Below are positions 61,299 to 64,000 of a stretch of 64,000 nt of DNA, piece by piece (position 1 is the first letter of the stretch; every line of letters begins with the position of its first letter). A program made the position numbers and the translations under genes. The stretch comes from Alphaproteobacteria bacterium. Its GTDB lineage: Bacteria > Pseudomonadota > Alphaproteobacteria > Acetobacterales > Acetobacteraceae. Location: positions 62,001 to 126,000 of the forward strand of contig JADZEB010000004.1 of the NCBI GenBank assembly GCA_020850755.1, given 5' to 3'. The notes beneath the pieces are model-generated. The model did no database searches. It was not told the DNA's origin and saw only the letters and a program-made list of their open reading frames with translations.

Positions 61299-62078
61299 AT
61301 GTCAGACCAGTCCGTTGCCGTGTTCAACGAGGACAGCCCGCGCGTGCGCCGGCTGTCGATCGATCGTCCCTGGACCTGGCTCGCTGCCGGCTGGGCCGAC
61401 CTGATGGCCGCATGGCCCGTCAGCCTGGCCTATGGCAGCCTGATGGTGCTGGGCAGCTGGCTTATCGTGCTGCTGGCGATCCGGGCGCAACTTCTTTGGG
61501 CGGTGCTACCTATCACCGGCGGCTTCTTCCTGGTCGCCCCCCTTCTTGCTGTCGGCCTCTACGAGACCAGCCGGCGGCTTGGCGCTGGCCTTCCGGTCAC
61601 GCTTGGCGGGGCTTTGCTCGCCTGGCGCAAGAACGCCATCCAGATTGGCATGATGGGCGCCCTGCTGGGACTCGCCCATCTGTTCTGGGTACGGGTGGCG
61701 ATGCTGCTGTTCGCCCTGTTCTTCGGCTACGCTCTCACCCCGGCGATCGAGAACGTCATCGACGTGATGCTGCGTTCCTCGCTGCTGCTGCCTTTCCTCA
61801 TCATCGGTACGCTGATTGGTTTTGGGTTTGCCGCCGTGGTGTTCACGATATCGGCAATCGCCATCCCGATGCTGCTCGACCGCGACACCAACCTGTTCAC
61901 CGCCGTCGCCACCTCGATCACGGCGGTGCTGGTGAACTGGCAGGCGATGGCGCTGTGGGCGGTGCTGATCGTGGGCTTCACCGTGATGGCCCTGGTGCCC
62001 TTCTTCCTCGGCTTGGCCGTGGTGATGCCTCTGGTCGGGCACGCCACATGGCACGCCTACAAGGACATGGTCGAGTAG
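61299..62078 (+). CDS. DUF2189 membrane protein
   Basis: A 259-residue inner-membrane protein with about six helices. GGGAGGAAC before ATG 61299 fixes the start. The N-terminal VRRLSIDRPWTWLAAGWADL and the GGFFLVAPLLAVGLYETSRRL segment are typical of DUF2189 proteins, which are often next to cbb3 or other respiratory genes. It is divergent from ccoN and shares its FNR-type box, so oxygen-dependent expression is likely. Function unknown. Confidence 0.9.
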   Translation: MSDQSVAVFNEDSPRVRRLSIDRPWTWLAAGWADLMAAWPVSLAYGSLMVLGSWLIVLLAIRAQLLWAVLPITGGFFLVAPLLAVGLYETSRRLGAGLPVTLGGALLAWRKNAIQIGMMGALLGLAHLFWVRVAMLLFALFFGYALTPAIENVIDVMLRSSLLLPFLIIGTLIGFGFAAVVFTISAIAIPMLLDRDTNLFTAVATSITAVLVNWQAMALWAVLIVGFTVMALVPFFLGLAVVMPLVGHATWHAYKDMVE

Positions 62079-62100
62079 CGGGCCCCTGGCCGCAGCCGGC

Positions 62101-62889
62101 CTATCCCCCCAGCCCAAGCACGCGCAGCGCCAGCGCGGCCAGCAGCAGTGCGTTCAGCACCAGAAGCGGCCCCGCCACCATGTCCGTCAGGCGCTTGAAG
62201 CGGCGGCCGAAGAAGGCGCCGAGAAAGCCCACCCCAAACAGCGCCGGCACAGTGCCGAGCGCGAAAGCCGCCATCGCCACGGCCCCACCGAGGGCGGAAC
62301 CGGCCGCGCCGGCCGCCGCCAGCGCGGCATAGAGCAGGCCGCAGGGCAGGAAGCCGAGCGCCAGCCCGAGCCCGTAGCCGCGCGCCCCGCGCGGGTCGGC
62401 CAGGAGCGGGCGGGTGATGCGGGCGATCGTCCCGGCCGGCGCAAGGCCGCCGCCGACCACACCTCTCGGCAGCAGGGCCGCGAAACGCGCCGAAGCCTGG
62501 GCGAGGAACAGGAACGCCGCCGCCACCAGGAGAATGGCAGCAAGCCAGCGCAAGCCCGCCACCTCGCGCGCGAGCCCGGCACCGAACCCCGCCACGGCGC
62601 CCAGCGCGCCGTAGGTGGTCAGGCGGCCGAGATGGTAGGGCACCAGCGCCGCCCCCCTCAGACGCTCAAGGCGCATCGAACCCGCGTCCGCCCGGCTCTC
62701 CGCCCCCGCGCCGAGCGGAATCCGCTCCAGCCGCGCCGTGACCTGGGCCAACACGAAGGGGCCGCACATGCCGGCGCAATGCGACAGGCCGCCAGCCAGC
62801 CCGGCCAGGAACAGGCCACCGGCGAGCGCCAGCGTGCCCTCGGCCCCGAGCGCCGTCAGGCCGTGAAGGCAGCTCGCGATCAGATCCAT
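62101..62889 (-). CDS. DsbD_2/TauE-SafE-type membrane protein of the cbb3 neighbourhood
   Basis: A 262-residue polytopic protein with six or seven helices. GGLSHCAGMCGPFVLAQV is the diagnostic N-terminal motif with paired cysteines. LGFLPCGLLYAALAAAG is the second half's cysteine-containing GxLPCGxLY motif. Such proteins (PF13386) are frequent beside ccoGHIS and are proposed to work in copper or cytochrome maturation. It converges on the DUF2189 gene, 22 bases apart. Confidence 0.9.
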   Translation of the reverse strand: MDLIASCLHGLTALGAEGTLALAGGLFLAGLAGGLSHCAGMCGPFVLAQVTARLERIPLGAGAESRADAGSMRLERLRGAALVPYHLGRLTTYGALGAVAGFGAGLAREVAGLRWLAAILLVAAAFLFLAQASARFAALLPRGVVGGGLAPAGTIARITRPLLADPRGARGYGLGLALGFLPCGLLYAALAAAGAAGSALGGAVAMAAFALGTVPALFGVGFLGAFFGRRFKRLTDMVAGPLLVLNALLLAALALRVLGLGG

Positions 62890-62915
62890 GCGCTCAGCCT
62901 AGAGCAGGGTCCGAT

Positions 62916-62982
62916 CTGCTCGCAAACGATGAGTTTCTCGGGCACGGCTTCCGTTCCGCCGGGTCAAACCGACCGGAACGCG
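62916..62982 (+). repeat. Left arm of imperfect inverted-repeat pair
   Basis: 67 bases beginning CTGCTCGCAAA. Aligned without gaps to the reverse complement of 63165-63231 it matches at 47 of 67 positions by hand count, with the first 11 bases identical. Confidence 0.7.
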
Positions 62983-63164
62983 CCCTGGGCGTGAAGGCCG
63001 CCGGTCCCGGGCCCGTCGCGGCGCAGCCCTCGCCGGCCTGCCATGCTCCTGGACAGCAGCCCGGCAGACCGGGCGAGAAACATGCCAACCGGCCGCGTTC
63101 GGGCAAACATGCGCGACATCGCGCCGGGAAGGGCACTGCCTTGGCCTTGGCTGCGGCTCCATGT

Positions 63165-63231
63165 CACGTTCCGTTCGAGCTGGATCAGCCGCACGGAAAT
63201 CGTGCCCCGGAAACGGACGATTTGCGAGCAG
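63165..63231 (-). repeat. Right arm of imperfect inverted-repeat pair
   Basis: Reverse complement of the arm at 62916-62982 (47/67 matches by hand). It abuts the IS5 element at 63232-63240, where CCTAGGGTCCGG begins. This suggests a repeat-family target that the IS entered. Confidence 0.7.
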
Positions 63232-63245
63232 CCTAGGGTCCGGAC

Positions 63246-64000
63246 TCACAACCAGAACGCTACGATGGCGGCGATGTGGACTGCGGCGAGGTAGGTTGCT
63301 GCCAGCCGGTCGTATCGTGTTGCGACGCGCCTGAAGTCCTTTAGCCGACAGAACATGCGCTCGATGGCGTTGCGGTTTCGGTAGAGCGCGGGGCTGAAGC
63401 AGCTTTTCCAGCGACGGTTCGTCTTGGGCGGGATGTTCGGCACGGCACCGCGCGCTTCGATCGAACGACGGAAGCGATCCGCGTCGAAGGCGCGATCAGC
63501 GATCACCAACGCGCCCTCGGGAACGGCGTCGATCAGCGCCTCGCCGCCGCGGAGATCGGCTGTGTTGCCACCCGAGAGGTGGAACGCGATCGGCTTGCCG
63601 CCTTGGTTCGCCGCCGCGTGGATCTTGGTGGTTCGCCCGCCACGCGAGCGCCCGATGGCTTGCGCGTGCTCCCCCCTTTCCCGCCCGAGGCGCTGCGATG
63701 CGCCTTCGCATAGGTCGCATCCAGCAAGACCTCAGCGGGCGGGCCGCCGGCGGTTGCGAGCGCCTCGAAGAGACGCCGCCAGACCCCTTTGATCGCCCAG
63801 CGAACATAGCGGTTGTAAAGCGTCTTCGGTGGGCCGTACTCCCGCGGGGCGTGCCGCCAGGGGCAACCCGACCTCAGCACTTGGACGATGCCGCTGATGA
63901 CGCGCCGGTCGTCCACCCGCGGCTTGCCGCGTGTATCCGCCGGCAGCAGCGGCGCAAGGCACCCCATCTGCGCCTCGCTCAGCCAGAACAGATCGCTCAC
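63246..64000 (-). CDS. IS5-family transposase, two frames joined by -1 frameshift
   Basis: Two overlapping minus-strand frames form one transposase of about 251 residues. The first starts with GTG at the window edge (SDLFWLSEAQMGCLAPLLP, GPPKTLYNRYVRWA) and carries the first catalytic Asp in LLDATYAKAHRSA. Reading then shifts -1 at AAAGGGGGG (63679-63671), and the second frame gives AIGRSRGGRTTKIHA, the second Asp in ALVIADRAFDAD and the Glu in NAIERMFCRLKDFRRVATRYD. Without the shift the first frame stops at 63533 lacking two catalytic residues. A slippage-prone homopolymer and conserved sequence on both sides argue for programmed frameshifting and a functional element. Confidence 0.87.
63671..63679 (-). 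other. Slippery sequence of the transposase
   Basis: AAAGGGGGG on the minus strand, in frame 0 as AAA GGG GGG. Shifting by -1 here restores the continuous IS5 transposase frame. Homopolymer slippage in mRNA synthesis or ribosomal -1 shifting would both work. Confidence 0.75.

Larger units (their letters stand above)
62890..63240. other. 350-bp intergenic region between DsbD_2-like gene and IS5 element
   Basis: No credible gene is seen. It holds the inverted-repeat arms listed separately, a palindrome GAGCAG-N8-CTGCTC at 62902-62921, and a central 182-bp segment without recognisable features. The promoter of the DsbD_2-like gene should lie at its left end. Confidence 0.6.
63236..64000 (-). 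mobile_element. IS5-family insertion sequence (IS427-like), truncated by the window edge
   Basis: One end of an insertion sequence carrying a DDE transposase read from the right edge. The left terminus is probably the GGGTCCGGAC run at 63236-63245, directly beyond CTA; IS427-type elements insert at CTAG-like sites. The other terminal repeat lies outside the window, so copy completeness cannot be judged. The transposase needs a -1 frameshift. Confidence 0.85.

Noticed and set aside
62899-63249. Open frames of 76-116 codons on both strands beside the IS
   Set aside because: They run through the inverted-repeat arms, have no ribosome site or family likeness and mirror each other.
1-64000. CRISPR arrays, tRNA and rRNA genes
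   Set aside because: No regularly spaced repeats and no cloverleaf or rRNA-like segments were found while reading both strands; a tRNAscan and CRISPR search would settle it.

Overview
The window is GC-rich, densely coded chromosomal DNA. It most likely comes from an alphaproteobacterium of the Rhodospirillales/Acetobacteraceae (Roseomonas- or Elioraea-like). This is inferred from the mix of Bug-type tripartite tricarboxylate (TTT) receptors, TRAP transporters, PuuE-like deacetylases, a complete ccoNOQP-GHIS locus and codon use; no rRNA or other taxonomic marker is present. No tRNA, rRNA or CRISPR array was seen.

Layout. 1-3.6 kb: the 3' end of a TenA gene, a DUF429-like protein, and convergent ketopantoate-reductase-like and M20 amidohydrolase genes. 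3.8-10.6 kb: a seven-gene operon joining a polyamine/opine-type ABC importer to a three-subunit [2Fe-2S]/FAD/FAD oxidase of the HcnABC/opine-oxidase type. 10.7-13.7 kb: a complete TTT system (receptor, TctB, TctA) ending at a strong terminator. 13.8-14.0 kb, minus strand: a 71-residue SelW-like protein whose CxxU motif is encoded with an in-frame UGA, so it is a probable selenoprotein that ordinary gene calling would miss. 14.2-16.2 kb: a DapA-family aldolase and an orphan TTT receptor. 16.4-18.7 kb: ManC and an SDR lacking the usual catalytic tyrosine. 18.8-23.7 kb: a 1631-residue DUF4011-helicase-endonuclease-DUF3320 protein with the architecture of a single-gene antiphage system.

23.7-29.8 kb, minus strand: a TRAP operon with two closely related receptors flanking an SDR, one permease pair and a deacetylase. 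30.0-31.0 kb: an NAD-dependent epimerase. 31.0-38.4 kb, minus strand: PBP1C and its alpha-2-macroglobulin partner, with the thioester motif intact. 38.5-40.8 kb: a solitary form-II CoxL-like molybdopterin subunit. 40.9-48.3 kb, minus strand: a probable exopolysaccharide locus. It contains a BcsB-like protein with a long Pro/Ala linker, a GT2 synthase fused to an N-terminal MshEN-type domain, a polytopic membrane protein and a small outer-membrane beta-barrel. 48.8-52.7 kb, minus strand: MscL, a membrane-anchored TAXI receptor and two deacetylases.

52.8-61.1 kb, minus strand: a small membrane protein and the complete cbb3 oxidase structural and assembly set. It is headed by an exact FNR/FixK/ANR box, TTGAT-N4-ATCAA, which also faces a divergent DUF2189 gene. 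62.1-62.9 kb: a DsbD_2/TauE-SafE membrane protein often linked to cbb3 loci. 62.9-64.0 kb: an imperfect inverted-repeat pair beside an IS5-family element whose transposase needs a -1 frameshift and whose end lies outside the window.

Overall this is a metabolically versatile, respiratory region rich in uptake systems for organic acids and amines, with a low-oxygen terminal oxidase and a surface-polysaccharide locus. The strongest points for follow-up are the SelW selenoprotein, the DUF4011 helicase-nuclease and the MshEN-GT2/BcsB polysaccharide locus.
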